Source: Buxus sempervirens (taxonomy: Eukaryota; Streptophyta; Magnoliopsida; Buxales; Buxaceae). From it: a DNA stretch of 64,000 bases. Numbering within the stretch: position 1 is the stretch's first letter; each line of letters opens with the position of its first letter. The DNA is taken from the NCBI GenBank assembly GCA_947561395.2, contig OX387187.1, forward strand, positions 25,897,829-25,961,828, written 5' to 3'. The notes under the pieces are model-generated. The model did no database searches, was not told the origin of the DNA, and saw nothing but the letters and a program-made list of their open reading frames with translations. Below, piece after piece: positions 10,267 to 20,339 of this stretch. Position numbers and translations under genes: made by a program.

Positions 10267-12952
10267 ATGGCTAGGAGTCGTTCCCGAGTTAGAGAGGAGG
10301 CTGACCCTGCTGATCAGCCCTCCAGTTCGCGGGCTCGGACAGAGGCGAGCTCCAGCGCCACCTTGTCTGAGCCATTAGGTGACTCCAGAGAGAGCTCTGC
10401 TGAGGTAGGCTTTCAAAAATTTTTCTTTCTTTCTTCTGTCCTCTTTCTACACAAATCTTCACCTTGTTCCTTTGCAATTCAGCCCATGGTTGCACCCGCT
10501 CGTGGTCGAGGCCGAGGCAGAGGCCGGGTTCAGGATCAGGCCCCTGAGGGCGAGAGGGGCCGTGGTAGAGGCCGAGGCAGAGCCAGAGATATGGCTCCGG
10601 AGGGAGTTGCTGTAGCTCTGGCAGGGATCTCTGAGGAGTTGAGGGCTTCTGTGCATGATACAGAGCTCCTCCATGGCTTAGATAGCCACCCCTCCATGTG
10701 CATCAGGGCCGATGTGCCGCTTCCCTACTACTCTTCTCACTTGCGCGGCAGCTGGGGGAGATTCAGCGAGTTGGCACGGTCACTTTCTCCGGCACTCAGG
10801 CGGGAGTTTGGGAGGTGCCACCTGGATCACTTCCTCAGCATTCCATCATTCAGAGCCGACCGTCCACTCATCTTTGCCATGATGGAGAGATACTTTCCAG
10901 AGACACAGTCGTTCCACCTGCCGGATGTGGAGCTGGGGATCCGCCCCTCCGATTTTGTGATGATTACTGGCATTCCTCTGACGGGGCGGACCATCGTCTT
11001 GGAGCGGCCTTCTGCGGAGGATATGGGACTTCTCCTGGGATATCAGGCCCTGCCTCCTACTGCTTGGGATGGGCGGAGTGGCCGGCTCTCCATTAGTTGG
11101 TTGCGGGAGAGTCTGGCTCGACATTTTGAGGGGAGGCACAGGACTGTGGCTGTGGATGATGCTACATTTATTCCTATCTTCCGGCACGTATTCCTGCTGA
11201 TGCTTGGGAGCTGCTTTTTCCCGGAGGATACGACTGGCGTCAGCCCACTTTTCCTGGACGCTTTGAGAGATCTCCATCAGACCCGCCAGCTAGCATGGGG
11301 TCGGCTCATTTATGGGACCATCTTGGCCGGGTTGTGCCGGGCAGTTCGAGGTCTGGCATCCCCGAGAGGCGATGGAGTCAGCAGCCGGTTCTTCTGGCAG
11401 ATTCTACAGGTATTGCATTCATCTGTCTAGCTTAATTCTTTAGGCTTTATCTTTTCTTGACTGATTTTTCTTTTGCTAGGTGTTCATGTACACCTACATG
11501 ACCTTCTTCCGCCCCTCCCCGGTTCCTGAGGTTGCGGATTTCCCTGTGGCCCTGCGATGGTCGGCCCAGGTTCGAGATGCCGATAGGAGCCAGCCTCGCA
11601 CTGCCCGGGTGCACTTAGACCGTGCACGCCGATCTGATGTAAGTCCTCTATTTTTTTCTTTTATTTTCTTTCCTGTATCTTGACTGTATCTGACCACTTT
11701 GCTTCTTTGCAGCTCATTCTATCCCGTCCAGATGACATGGATGTCGGAGTTGCCCGTGAGATGGCAGTACAGGATGCTTTTGAGAGAGATCTCCGACGTC
11801 AGCCTTACCAGTGCTTCCTTGGGAGGCTTGGTAGGGTGATGTACTTGGGAGAGCGCCTGTACTACCAGCACACTGGCGCACTTCGCATCCCCGTCCCTCC
11901 TCCTGCTGTGGGTCCCAATACTCTCCTTCCTGGCTTCGATGTGGATCAGTTTGATCACTTCCTGGATGCCGAGGGGCTTACAGCAGCCGGAGATTATGAC
12001 GAGTGGTTCCAGAGGGTGTCTATTGGATGCTTGATGGATCGACCCACTCGTGCCGGGGTGACAGAGATTGGCGGGATCCGTATCCGGATCCATGAGGACA
12101 CGGTAAGCCTTGTATTCTTCCTGTTTTTATCCTATTTTCCTTTCTTATGCATTTCTGACCATGCTTCCTTTCTTGTTGGCAGGTACACGAGCTGAACTCC
12201 ATTCGGGATCGGTTCGAGAGCCAGCGGGCTGCGATCGATGATATGATCGCGGAGCACGATGCGGTCGTGGCCCAGCGGGATGCCCGGATCAGGGAGTTGG
12301 AGGCCTTGGTTGCTGAGCTCCAGGCTAGACAGGTACCTGGCCTTCTCATATGTTCATTTCTTTCATTATTTTCCTGTTTCTGCTATTCTGATAGGCTTGT
12401 TTGACTTGTGCAGGGCCCGGTCCATGATCAGGATGCCTTCTTTGAGCATGATTTCCTGATTCCTGACCCATCTCCGGCTCGTGCTGCTGATCCCGAGGAT
12501 GCCCCAGCGGCTGGCCTTGACGAGCCGGATCCTCCTGCTCCTTCTGCAGACATTCCTGGTATGATCTTCTCTTAATTCTCCTCTTTTATTCTTCCTTATA
12601 TTTGAGTCTTCTGATTTTTTCCTTTTCTGTGGACTCAGCTACTTCTGATCCCGGCCCCTCTGCTGCTGATGCTGGGCCTTCTGGAGCTGCGGGAGCAGAG
12701 GATGCTTTGGATGAGGGCCCAGTTGGGCCGGTTGCTGCTGAGCCCGAGGCTTCTTCCCCAGATTCTACTCCTGCTCCTCCCCCAGATCTCGAGGATTATT
12801 GCTTGGAGTATCATCTTCAGCAGGTGGTGGGTCGGCATCCTCGCCATGCGGCCGAGCGGATTCTTGCATACTCTAGAGGCCGAGCCCTTTGGGGGAGACG
12901 CCGTAGAGGTGGACGCAGCCGAGGACGCGGGGATGATCCTGCACAGGAGTAG
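10267..12952 (+). CDS. Antisense gene 1: plant mobile domain-like protein, about 740 aa
   Basis: Seven exons with GT...AG introns are readable: 10267-10404, 10483-11409, 11480-11638, 11713-12102, 12183-12332, 12414-12558 and 12639-12952 (stop). The frame stays open throughout. The protein has a Ser/Arg-rich N terminus. Next come two RGRGRGR tracts (about residues 50-85), then a globular part (about 110-420) including HLDHFLSIPSFRADRPLIFAMM, PETQSFHLPDVELGIRPSD and MITGIPLTGR, which resembles the plant mobile domain (PMD). A coiled-coil-like exon 5 (VHELNSIRDRFESQRAAIDD...) follows, then an acidic Pro/Ala-rich tail ending in a basic RRRRGGRSRGRGDD tail, possibly nuclear or RNA-binding. It lies between the 3' LTR and pol of the 22.4-kb element, on the opposite strand. 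Antisense extra genes here are reported for Tat-lineage elements. PMD proteins include host silencing factors (MAIL1/MAIN) and transposon-captured copies; the role here is unknown. Confidence 0.8.
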
Positions 12953-13156
12953 ATTAGGATTATATTTTTCATTTTCATGTATTTTTATCATCCCTGTACA
13001 AAAACTTTCAGATATATATGAAAAAACTTTTTATTCATTCTATCATGTCTTGCACATCTTTTGCCTTCCATTCTATGCAATTATGACTTGTAAGCAGGTA
13101 AAACAGGTAAAAATTCGGATTTTTTCATCCTTAGCTCTTTTTTTGCATTTTTTCTC
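12953..13156 (+). other. 3' flank of antisense gene 1
   Basis: T-rich non-coding DNA after the stop, with TATATATGAAAAAAC-type near-upstream elements and a CTGTACAAA block. The tail of antisense gene 2 has a similar TTTGTACAAAA block at about 15106. This looks like a 3' UTR and a short intergenic gap. Confidence 0.5.
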
Positions 13157-13318
13157 GGTATCCGGTCTGACATACCGGATACATGGATTGGTCTTTGTAT
13201 CCGGTATGTTATACCGGATATTCATGGGATCCTTGTATCCGGTATACTTATCCGGATATTACCAAAGCCTTTGTATCCGGTCTGAGTTACCGGATATGTT
13301 AAAAGATGCTATAAATGC
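13157..13318 (+). promoter_or_regulatory. Promoter of antisense gene 2: TATCCGG palindromes plus TATA box
   Basis: Four inverted-repeat units lie at 13157-13298, each TATCCGG, 8-12 bases, then CCGGATA. They are followed directly by a TATA box (CTATAAATGC, 13309-13318) about 110 bp before the start codon. The arrangement matches the U3 of the element's own LTRs (array, then CTATAAATAG), but points to the other strand. Confidence 0.75.
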
Positions 13319-13426
13319 AACCAGTCTCGGGATTTGGGCATTTTTTACGAGTTTTTGAGTTTAGAAACCCCCTTTTTCGCCTTTTTCTTCCTCCTTTTGA
13401 GTTCTAGCTTGCTCCCGTCAAATCCA

Positions 13427-15077
13427 ATGGAATCCGGATCATCTTCTGCCCCATTATTGTCTGTCCACACTGCCTCCCCTGCAAAACAGCCTTTTAGATC
13501 AAAACCCCCAAATCTCACTAGGTACAACCCTGTGGATTCCTTTTACACAAGGTGGGTTAACTCTATGTCCCTAGATGAGGAGAGGAGATGGGGTACTACC
13601 AATCTAGGCCATACCCTGCTCATTCCCAAGGTTCCCTTTAGGTGGGAGATTATAGAGGCCATGATTGGTCATTGGGTTCCTGATCTCAACTTGTTCCGTT
13701 TTGGGACCCATGAGATGACCCCAACCATTGAAGAGGTGGAAACCATCCTGGGCCTGAGGTTTGATGAGAAGGTGGTGAATCCACCTCTAAGGCCCAGTTA
13801 CAAAAAGGAAGCTTCTACTCTTTTGGGCATAGGGAAGAAGGACTTGGGGGATTCTGACACCCTTTTGACCCTATCTAAGGCTTTTTTGACTGAGAAGCTT
13901 TTGAGGGGAGAAGATAAGGAGGCCCGATTCAATGCGTTGACCCTGATAGTGGTCAACCAGTTGCTTTTCCCACGGGAGGATGACGAGGTGGACTTGGCCT
14001 TGATTTCCGTGATATGCCAGGTTAGGGAGCGGGAGAGGTTGGCCCCTATGATTTTAGCTGGGATATATCAGGCCTTAACCGACTGCTACAATAGGAAGTC
14101 GAAACGCTTCCTAGCATGTGCCCAGATTCTGCAGGTAAAAAGTTTTTTTTTTTTTTTATACAATGTGCTGACACCTCTCTCTTTCTTTGCAGCTTTGGCT
14201 ACTTGATCATTTGAGCCAGATTGAAGAGATCAATCGACACTTCTTCCCGAGTCTGAAAGTCCCTCTCTTGATGAGCAACAGGGGGTGCCCCGATATTCCA
14301 GGGGGCAAACAGGGCTGGTTCACTTTCTTGGGCTCGCTTCAGGATGACCAGGTGAGATGGCCTGGTACTTATCAGCCTAATGCGGAGACAGTGATTAGCT
14401 TCCGAGACCGCAACTTTCTGATTCTGGCGGGCCTGACGCATGCAGTGTTGTATCTTCCTCTGCGGGTCCTTCGTCAGTTCCGAGCGACCCAGGGGATTAT
14501 CATCCCATGTGGATATGAGGATCGTCTTGGGCCCCTTTCTATGAAGCTGAATGCCTGGTTGATGAAGGAGTGGTCCTATGTCCGCTTTATGCATGGTCCA
14601 GTCTTCTCAGAAGCCCATGTGAAGGATTATCTCTTCTGGATCAAGGAGCAGATACAGACTCAGGCCCCAATACCCGAAGACCCTCCTGTAGTCTTGGCTC
14701 CCACCTATGAGGACATTCTAGAGTCTGAGCGGGCTTCTCATAAGCGGCTTCAGCAAATATGGGTGCGGGAGGCCCAGGAGCTCAGGATACAGGGCGCTTA
14801 TCTGGAGAGGCAGCTTGAGGAGCAGATCTCACGCCGTATTGCCGTGGAAGAGAAGCTGGAGGACCAGAGGCAGGCCCGTCGCTTCGAGGTCCGTATGATC
14901 CGACAGAAGTACCAGGATACTTTGGCCAGCCTTAGGGGTATGCGGATTAAGCAAGCCCTTTCAGATGAGGTCATTTCCTTCCTGAGTGATCCCGCTGCAG
15001 AGGGGGCTTCAGGAGTCATTGCAGCTCAGGCAGCTCGGATTCGGGAGCTTGAGGAGCGGCTAGGAGATAGGGATTAG
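13427..15077 (+). CDS. Antisense gene 2: DUF7745/plant mobile domain-like protein, about 530 aa
   Basis: Two exons, 13427-14134 and 14193-15077, are joined by a 58-bp GT...AG intron; the donor follows CAGATTCTGCAG and a T-rich tract precedes TTTGCAG. The start is the first ATG (MESGSSSAPL), 109 bp after the TATA box. The body contains RWGTTNLGHTLLIPKVPFRW, IGHWVPDLNLFRFG and MTPTIEEVETILGL (about residues 50-120). These resemble proteins annotated as DUF7745 or plant-mobile-domain-like in plant genomes. The second exon ends in a ~150-residue heptad-rich region (YEDILESERASHKRLQQIW...RELEERLGDRD) likely to form a coiled coil. It is open throughout and lies tail-to-tail with pol. It may be related to antisense gene 1 by domain family, but I see no close identity between them. 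Confidence 0.78.
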
Positions 15078-16022
15078 CTTTATTTCCTGCACATTTTCAT
15101 ACCTTTGTACAAAATTGAACTCCAATAGTGGAAATACAAAGGTTTTAATTCAAAATAAAGTTTTTATATTATTGGCCTCAGAATGCTCAGATGCTTGTAA
15201 AAACAAAGGTTTTATGAAAAGTATTTGATTTCTCATCACTGGCCAAAGTATAATTTTTCCTTTTTATATATTTTTTTTTGTATATTTTTTTTTTGAAATT
15301 TGGTCCATGCACTTAATCACCTATAATTAAAGGAATTAGAACCAGGTTAAATAATGAAAAGGGTAGTCCAGAAAATACTGAGGGATCAGAACCGTCCATC
15401 TTAGGACCTTTAGAGTCATCCCCAACTGCCAAAACTGCCCCATATATCTCATGCCGATTTTGCTTGAAGCTCAGCTCCCCATGATCAACTCAACCTCTGA
15501 TTTTCTTTCATTTTTCTTATTTTTTTTCTTTTTGCCTTTTTGCCAATGTTGCCCCTAGCGCCAGTTACGGTTTTCACTAGGGCCGGCTTCCGAATTCCGT
15601 CATCACCCATCCTACTCTGATATTTGAATGAACAAGCTAAGATCACCGAGGGCTTAAAAATAGGACGAAATAAAGGCTAAGCTTAGTTTATGAAAGAAAG
15701 GGTATTAAAGGCCCAAAATTTTTCAAGTGTGGAAATAAGTCAACCGGACTTACAGTCATGATGAATTTAACCCTTTTCCCCCAAATTGCATTTTTTGCAT
15801 CTTTTTTCACACTTGGCTTTCATTTGCCATTTTTCATTGCTTTTCCTCTCTTTTTCTTTTTCTTTCCTCACCTTTGCCCCAATTGATTTTGCCCCAATTT
15901 GACTGTAAATCCGGTTTGGGTTGATCAAAGAAACGAACCGGCTCAACTTGGCTAGACTAGGGATGGAAAATTTGAAGGAAGTAAAGAAAAATGGCCTCGG
16001 ATCCTTTCCTAGAAATATTCAC
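15078..16022. other. Spacer between antisense gene 2 and integrase
   Basis: Non-coding. The first ~130 bases look like the 3' UTR of antisense gene 2 (AATAAAG near 15158). The rest is T-rich with no supported frame. The convergent transcripts of gene 2 and pol end here. Confidence 0.5.
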
Positions 16023-19000
16023 TCAAGGAAAATACCTTTTTACCGCATCAGAGTTAATGGGCTCAGGAAAATCTGCCCCATCCATTTCTGCTAAGATGAG
16101 TGCACCCCCTGACAGGACTTTCTTGACGACATATGGGCCTTCCCAATTGGGCTTGAACTTACCACGAGGGTCTTCCAAAAATGGTAGAATTTTCTTTAGC
16201 ACTAAGTTTCCTTCTTGGAAAGTTCTGGGCCTCACTTTCTTATTGTAAGCCCGGGCCATTCTCTTCTGGTACAACTGTCCATGGCAAAGTGCTTTCAACC
16301 GCTTTTCTTCTATCAGGTTAAGTTGATCATGTCTTGACTGGACCCATTCGGCTTCTTCTAGTTCTGCTTCCATGAGCACTCGGAGTGATGGGATCTCTAC
16401 CTCCACGGGCAAGACTGCTTCCATCCCATAGACTAGGGAGTACGGGGTTGCCCCAGTTGAAGTCCGGATCGAGGTTCTGTAGGCATGTAGAGCAAGTGGT
16501 AGCATTTCATGCCAATCCTTGTAGCTCACTACCATCTTCTGAATGATTTTCTTTATATTCTTGTTTGCTGCTTCCACTGCCCCGTTCATCTTCGGCCTGT
16601 ACGGAGCTGACTTATGGTGGATGATCTGAAACTGCTCACACATTTTCTTCATGTCCTTGTTCTTAATATTTGAAGCATTGTCTGATACTATGGCACTTGG
16701 CAGCCCATAGCGACAAATGATATTGTGCTTCAAAAATTTAATAACATGGTTGCTTGTGATATTTGCATATGATGCTGCTTCCACCCACTTAGTGAAATAG
16801 TCAATCGCCACCAGGATGAATCTATGTCCGTTCGATGCCTTAGGTGAGATCATGCCAATAACATCTATGCCCCACATAGAGAAGGGCCAGGGTGATGTCA
16901 TGTTGTGCAGATCACCAGGGGGTGCATGCTTGTTATCTGCATAGATTTGGCATTGATGGCACCTCCTGACATGTATACAGCAATCATGCTCCATGGTTGT
17001 CCAGTAGTCTCCCAGCCTCAGGATCTTCTTAGCCAGCATGTGCCCACTCATATGGGGCCCACAGACTCCTCCATGTACAGTCTCAATCAGCCTTTCCGAT
17101 TCAGCCTTGGCAACACATCTTAGCAGAATGTCGTTATGTGACCTCTTGTACACATGTCCACCACTTAGCAGAAATTGACCAGCCAATCTCTGTATTGTCC
17201 TCTTCTCAGTAGCAGTGGCATTTTCTGGCAAACTCCGATTGTTCAAGAAATTTTTGATATCTTGAAACCACGGTGCTTCTTCTTCTTGTGCTCCCTCTAG
17301 AACGAGACAGTAAGCCGGTTCATCTCTAACCTCAATTTCCAGCGGTCTGATGTCTACTCCTTCTGGTATGCTGACCATTGAAGCCAAGGTTGCTAGAGCA
17401 TCCGCAAAATGATTCTTGGCCTTTGGCATATAGTTGAAGGAAATTCGAGTGAAATTTGTGCTTATTTCTTCCAAATACTGGTGATAGGGGATCAATTTGT
17501 GATCCTTGGTTTTCCACTCACCAGTTGTTTGGAAGATGATAAGACTCGAATCCCCGTATACGTCAAGTTCCTCTACTCCATGATCCATGGCTGCTTGCAA
17601 TCCAATTATGCATGCTTCATATTCTGCTATGTTATTGGTGCACTGGAATCTCAGCTTTACTGCAATTGGGATATGTGAACCATCTGGTTTAACCAAGACT
17701 GCCCCTATTCCGTTCCCATTCATATTGGCGGCCCCATCAAAGAACATCTGCCAAGAACTCTCACTGTCCTCCTCTTCAGTGTACAGAATTGCCTCATCTG
17801 GAAAGTTGGTCTTCAAGGGTTGATATTCTGGCAAAGGATGTGCAGCCAGGTGATCAGCTATGGCTTGACCCTTGATCGCCTTCTGGGTGATGTATGTGAG
17901 GTCAAACTCGGACAGTAGTAGTTGCCACTTTGCCGTCCTGCCAGTCAGTGCCGGTTTCTCAAATAAATACTTCAGCGGGTCCATCCGGGATATCAATAGT
18001 GTGGAGTGACTAAGGAAATAATGCCTTAGCCTCTGAGTGGCCCACACTAGAGCACAGCAAGTCTTTTCCAATGGTGTGTATTTGGCTTCATATTCCGTGA
18101 ATTTTTTACTCAGATAGTAAATTGCCCTTTCTTTTCTACCAGTCTCATCATGCTGTCCCAAGACACATCCCATCGACGTTTCCAACACTGACAAGTACAG
18201 GATCAGCGGTCTTCCTGGAGTTGGTGGCACTAGCACAGGCGGGTTCAGCAAATACCTCTTTATTGTGTCAAATGCCTGTTGGCAGTCCTCATTCCAGACC
18301 GTCGGGTTATCTTTCCTCAAAAGTTTGAAAATTGGTTCACAGATAGCAGTGAGCTGTGCTATGAACCGGCTTATGTATTGAATTCTTCCAAGAAAGCCCC
18401 TGACCTCCTTCTCGGTTCGGGGTGATGGCATTCCAATTATGGCCTTAGCTTTAGCCGGGTCAATTTCAATTCCTCTTCGGCTCACTATAAACCCAAGCAA
18501 CTTTCCTGATGTAGCCCCAAAGACGCACTTAGCCGGGTTAAGCCGTAGACTGTACTTCCTGAGCCGATCAAACACTTTCTTCAGATTGATCAAGTGGTCC
18601 TCCTCTTTGCATGATTTGGCAATCATATCGTCCACGTAGACTTCCATCTCTTTGTGGATCATGTCATGAAATAGTGCAGTCATGGCCCGCTGATATGTTG
18701 CCCCAGCGTTCTTGAGCCCAAACGGCATGACTGTATAGTGGAATGTGCCCCAAGGTGTGATAAATGCTGTTTTCTCTTGATCTTCCTTAGCCATCTTGAT
18801 CTGATTATATCCTGAAAAACCATCCATGAAGGAAAACAGGCTATGTACCGCAGTATTATCGACCAGAATGTCGATGTGTGGAAGCGGAAAATCGTCCTTT
18901 GGGCTTGCCCTGTTCAAGTCTCTATAATCCACGCACATTCGGACCTTCCCATCCTTCTTTGGTACCGGCACTATGTTTGCGAGCCATTCAGGGTACGTAG

Positions 19001-19610
19001 AGACTGCCAGAAATCCAGCTTGGAACTGTTTGACCACTTCATCCTTGACCTTCAGAGTCCATTCAGGTTTCAATCTTCTCAGCTTCTGCTTAATCGGCTT
19101 AACCCCTGGCAAAATTGGCAACTTGTGCACCACCATGTCCGTGTCCAACCCCGGCATGTCCCGATATGACCAAGCGAACACATCTTTGTAGTCTGCCAAG
19201 AATTGTGACATTTCAATCTTCTGCACATCAGACAAGCATGACCCTATTTTTACAATTTTTGGGTCATCTTTGGTCCCAAGGTTTATGGATATGGTCTCCT
19301 CAATATTAGGTTGGACCCCCTTTTCATGACGTTCCAATTGGTATTCAATTTCTTTTGGAACGTCTTCTTCTTCGACCTCGGTCTCTTCTTCGACCCCCAT
19401 GAGATCAAAGTCGAGCTCAAGGTCGAAGTCATATTCAACCTGGTCTAATTCGGTCTGATTGTATGGCTCATAAGTGGTTTGGACCTTTTTGAAAAAATTA
19501 AATTTTCTAGAAAAAATAGAAAAATCTTTTTGGGTTTTTTGTGGGCCTTCTAAACATAATTCCCCTGAAGACGAAGGCCCATTAGAACCTTCAGGGAAAT
19601 GGCAATCCAC
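16023..19610 (-). CDS. pol: RT-RNase H-archaeal RNase H-integrase polyprotein of the 22.4-kb element
   Basis: One open frame of 1,195 codons. An acidic N-terminal stretch (about 60-90) is followed by reverse transcriptase (about 150-400) with VPKKDGKVRMCVDYRDLN, MPFGLKNAGATYQRAM and the catalytic YVDD. The first RNase H (about 440-600) contains YLSKKFTEYEAKYTPLEK. The second, archaeal-type RNase H (about 635-770) begins WQMFFDGAANMNGNGIGAVL with EYEACIIGL and YGDSSLI. Integrase (about 840-1080) has an HHCC finger ending CHQCQ and the DDE residues in WGIDVIG, IVSDNASN and NGAVEAANK. The C terminus is a Ty3-type domain (NLVLKK...GKFKPNWEGPYVV) without a chromodomain. The dual RNase H is the mark of the Tat branch. 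Confidence 0.93.
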   Translation of the reverse strand: MDCHFPEGSNGPSSSGELCLEGPQKTQKDFSIFSRKFNFFKKVQTTYEPYNQTELDQVEYDFDLELDFDLMGVEEETEVEEEDVPKEIEYQLERHEKGVQPNIEETISINLGTKDDPKIVKIGSCLSDVQKIEMSQFLADYKDVFAWSYRDMPGLDTDMVVHKLPILPGVKPIKQKLRRLKPEWTLKVKDEVVKQFQAGFLAVSTYPEWLANIVPVPKKDGKVRMCVDYRDLNRASPKDDFPLPHIDILVDNTAVHSLFSFMDGFSGYNQIKMAKEDQEKTAFITPWGTFHYTVMPFGLKNAGATYQRAMTALFHDMIHKEMEVYVDDMIAKSCKEEDHLINLKKVFDRLRKYSLRLNPAKCVFGATSGKLLGFIVSRRGIEIDPAKAKAIIGMPSPRTEKEVRGFLGRIQYISRFIAQLTAICEPIFKLLRKDNPTVWNEDCQQAFDTIKRYLLNPPVLVPPTPGRPLILYLSVLETSMGCVLGQHDETGRKERAIYYLSKKFTEYEAKYTPLEKTCCALVWATQRLRHYFLSHSTLLISRMDPLKYLFEKPALTGRTAKWQLLLSEFDLTYITQKAIKGQAIADHLAAHPLPEYQPLKTNFPDEAILYTEEEDSESSWQMFFDGAANMNGNGIGAVLVKPDGSHIPIAVKLRFQCTNNIAEYEACIIGLQAAMDHGVEELDVYGDSSLIIFQTTGEWKTKDHKLIPYHQYLEEISTNFTRISFNYMPKAKNHFADALATLASMVSIPEGVDIRPLEIEVRDEPAYCLVLEGAQEEEAPWFQDIKNFLNNRSLPENATATEKRTIQRLAGQFLLSGGHVYKRSHNDILLRCVAKAESERLIETVHGGVCGPHMSGHMLAKKILRLGDYWTTMEHDCCIHVRRCHQCQIYADNKHAPPGDLHNMTSPWPFSMWGIDVIGMISPKASNGHRFILVAIDYFTKWVEAASYANITSNHVIKFLKHNIICRYGLPSAIVSDNASNIKNKDMKKMCEQFQIIHHKSAPYRPKMNGAVEAANKNIKKIIQKMVVSYKDWHEMLPLALHAYRTSIRTSTGATPYSLVYGMEAVLPVEVEIPSLRVLMEAELEEAEWVQSRHDQLNLIEEKRLKALCHGQLYQKRMARAYNKKVRPRTFQEGNLVLKKILPFLEDPRGKFKPNWEGPYVVKKVLSGGALILAEMDGADFPEPINSDAVKRYFP

Positions 19611-20305
19611 TATTGGAGTTTTTTTTTGGAAGCCGCGTCAGTTTGCCGAACTAACGCTGCTTCAAAGGTAAGGGGAGTTTCCTCCCAATTGTTCAATACA
19701 AAAATTTTGGGAGCAGGGGAAATAGGGAAAGCCTGCTCCTCAAGCCCAGCTTCCGATGCCATCATCACCGGGTGGGTACTGCCCTTTTCTGTTGCAGGGC
19801 CCAGTCCAGAAGTGACCTCCTCTGGGATCTTCACTGCGGCCCAGTCAATGAACGGCAGGTCCATGTCACCGTCAGTCTTTTCGCCTTCAGTCATGGCGAA
19901 GAATGTCCCAACATCCTCAGAAAAGTCCACCTGCTGCTTGGGCTGTGGTCCAGGCCCATCCACTGCTCCCAGTATTGGAGATGGGTTATAGGGTTGTAAG
20001 GCTGAAACAGAAGGCTTTTGAAATGGGTTGACATTGTAGTAGGGAGGTTTTGATTGGTCCATAGGAGGAGAAATTTGGATTATATAAGCGGGTTTAGGGA
20101 AACTTTCCCTTAAATGAGGGAGTTTTCCTTTGCTTCTGCTCTCCCCTTCTTCGTGCTTCATTCTTCTCCAGCCTCTGGGCTTGAAGCCCAACCCTACCTT
20201 GGGGATCAGTTTCTTAGCCGTGATTGGCTCCACCATCCCCTGCAGATTAATCCCCAGGCCTTTCCCTGGGAGAAAGTGGTATTTCTCCATCACTTTCTTG
20301 ACCAT
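19610..20305 (-). CDS. Linker frame between protease and RT, with G-patch-like motif
   Basis: An open frame of 231 codons between gag-protease and RT. Near its start it reads EKYHFLPGKGLGINLQGM, a glycine pattern (GxGLGxxxQG) like a G-patch. G-patch motifs follow the protease in betaretroviruses and occur at this place in Ogre-type elements. The rest is Pro-rich and acidic and is not recognised. In Ogre elements an intron is known between protease and RT, so this part may be spliced or translated with its neighbours in some way. Which applies here cannot be told by eye. Confidence 0.6.
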   Translation of the reverse strand: MVKKVMEKYHFLPGKGLGINLQGMVEPITAKKLIPKVGLGFKPRGWRRMKHEEGESRSKGKLPHLRESFPKPAYIIQISPPMDQSKPPYYNVNPFQKPSVSALQPYNPSPILGAVDGPGPQPKQQVDFSEDVGTFFAMTEGEKTDGDMDLPFIDWAAVKIPEEVTSGLGPATEKGSTHPVMMASEAGLEEQAFPISPAPKIFVLNNWEETPLTFEAALVRQTDAASKKKLQ

Positions 20306-20339
20306 CCTTTCTGCAGTGGTCCCCTTTTCTTTCTTTTTC

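Noticed and set aside
16905-19310. Plus-strand open frames opposite pol
   Set aside because: They are shadows of the RT/integrase frame, short, and match no family.
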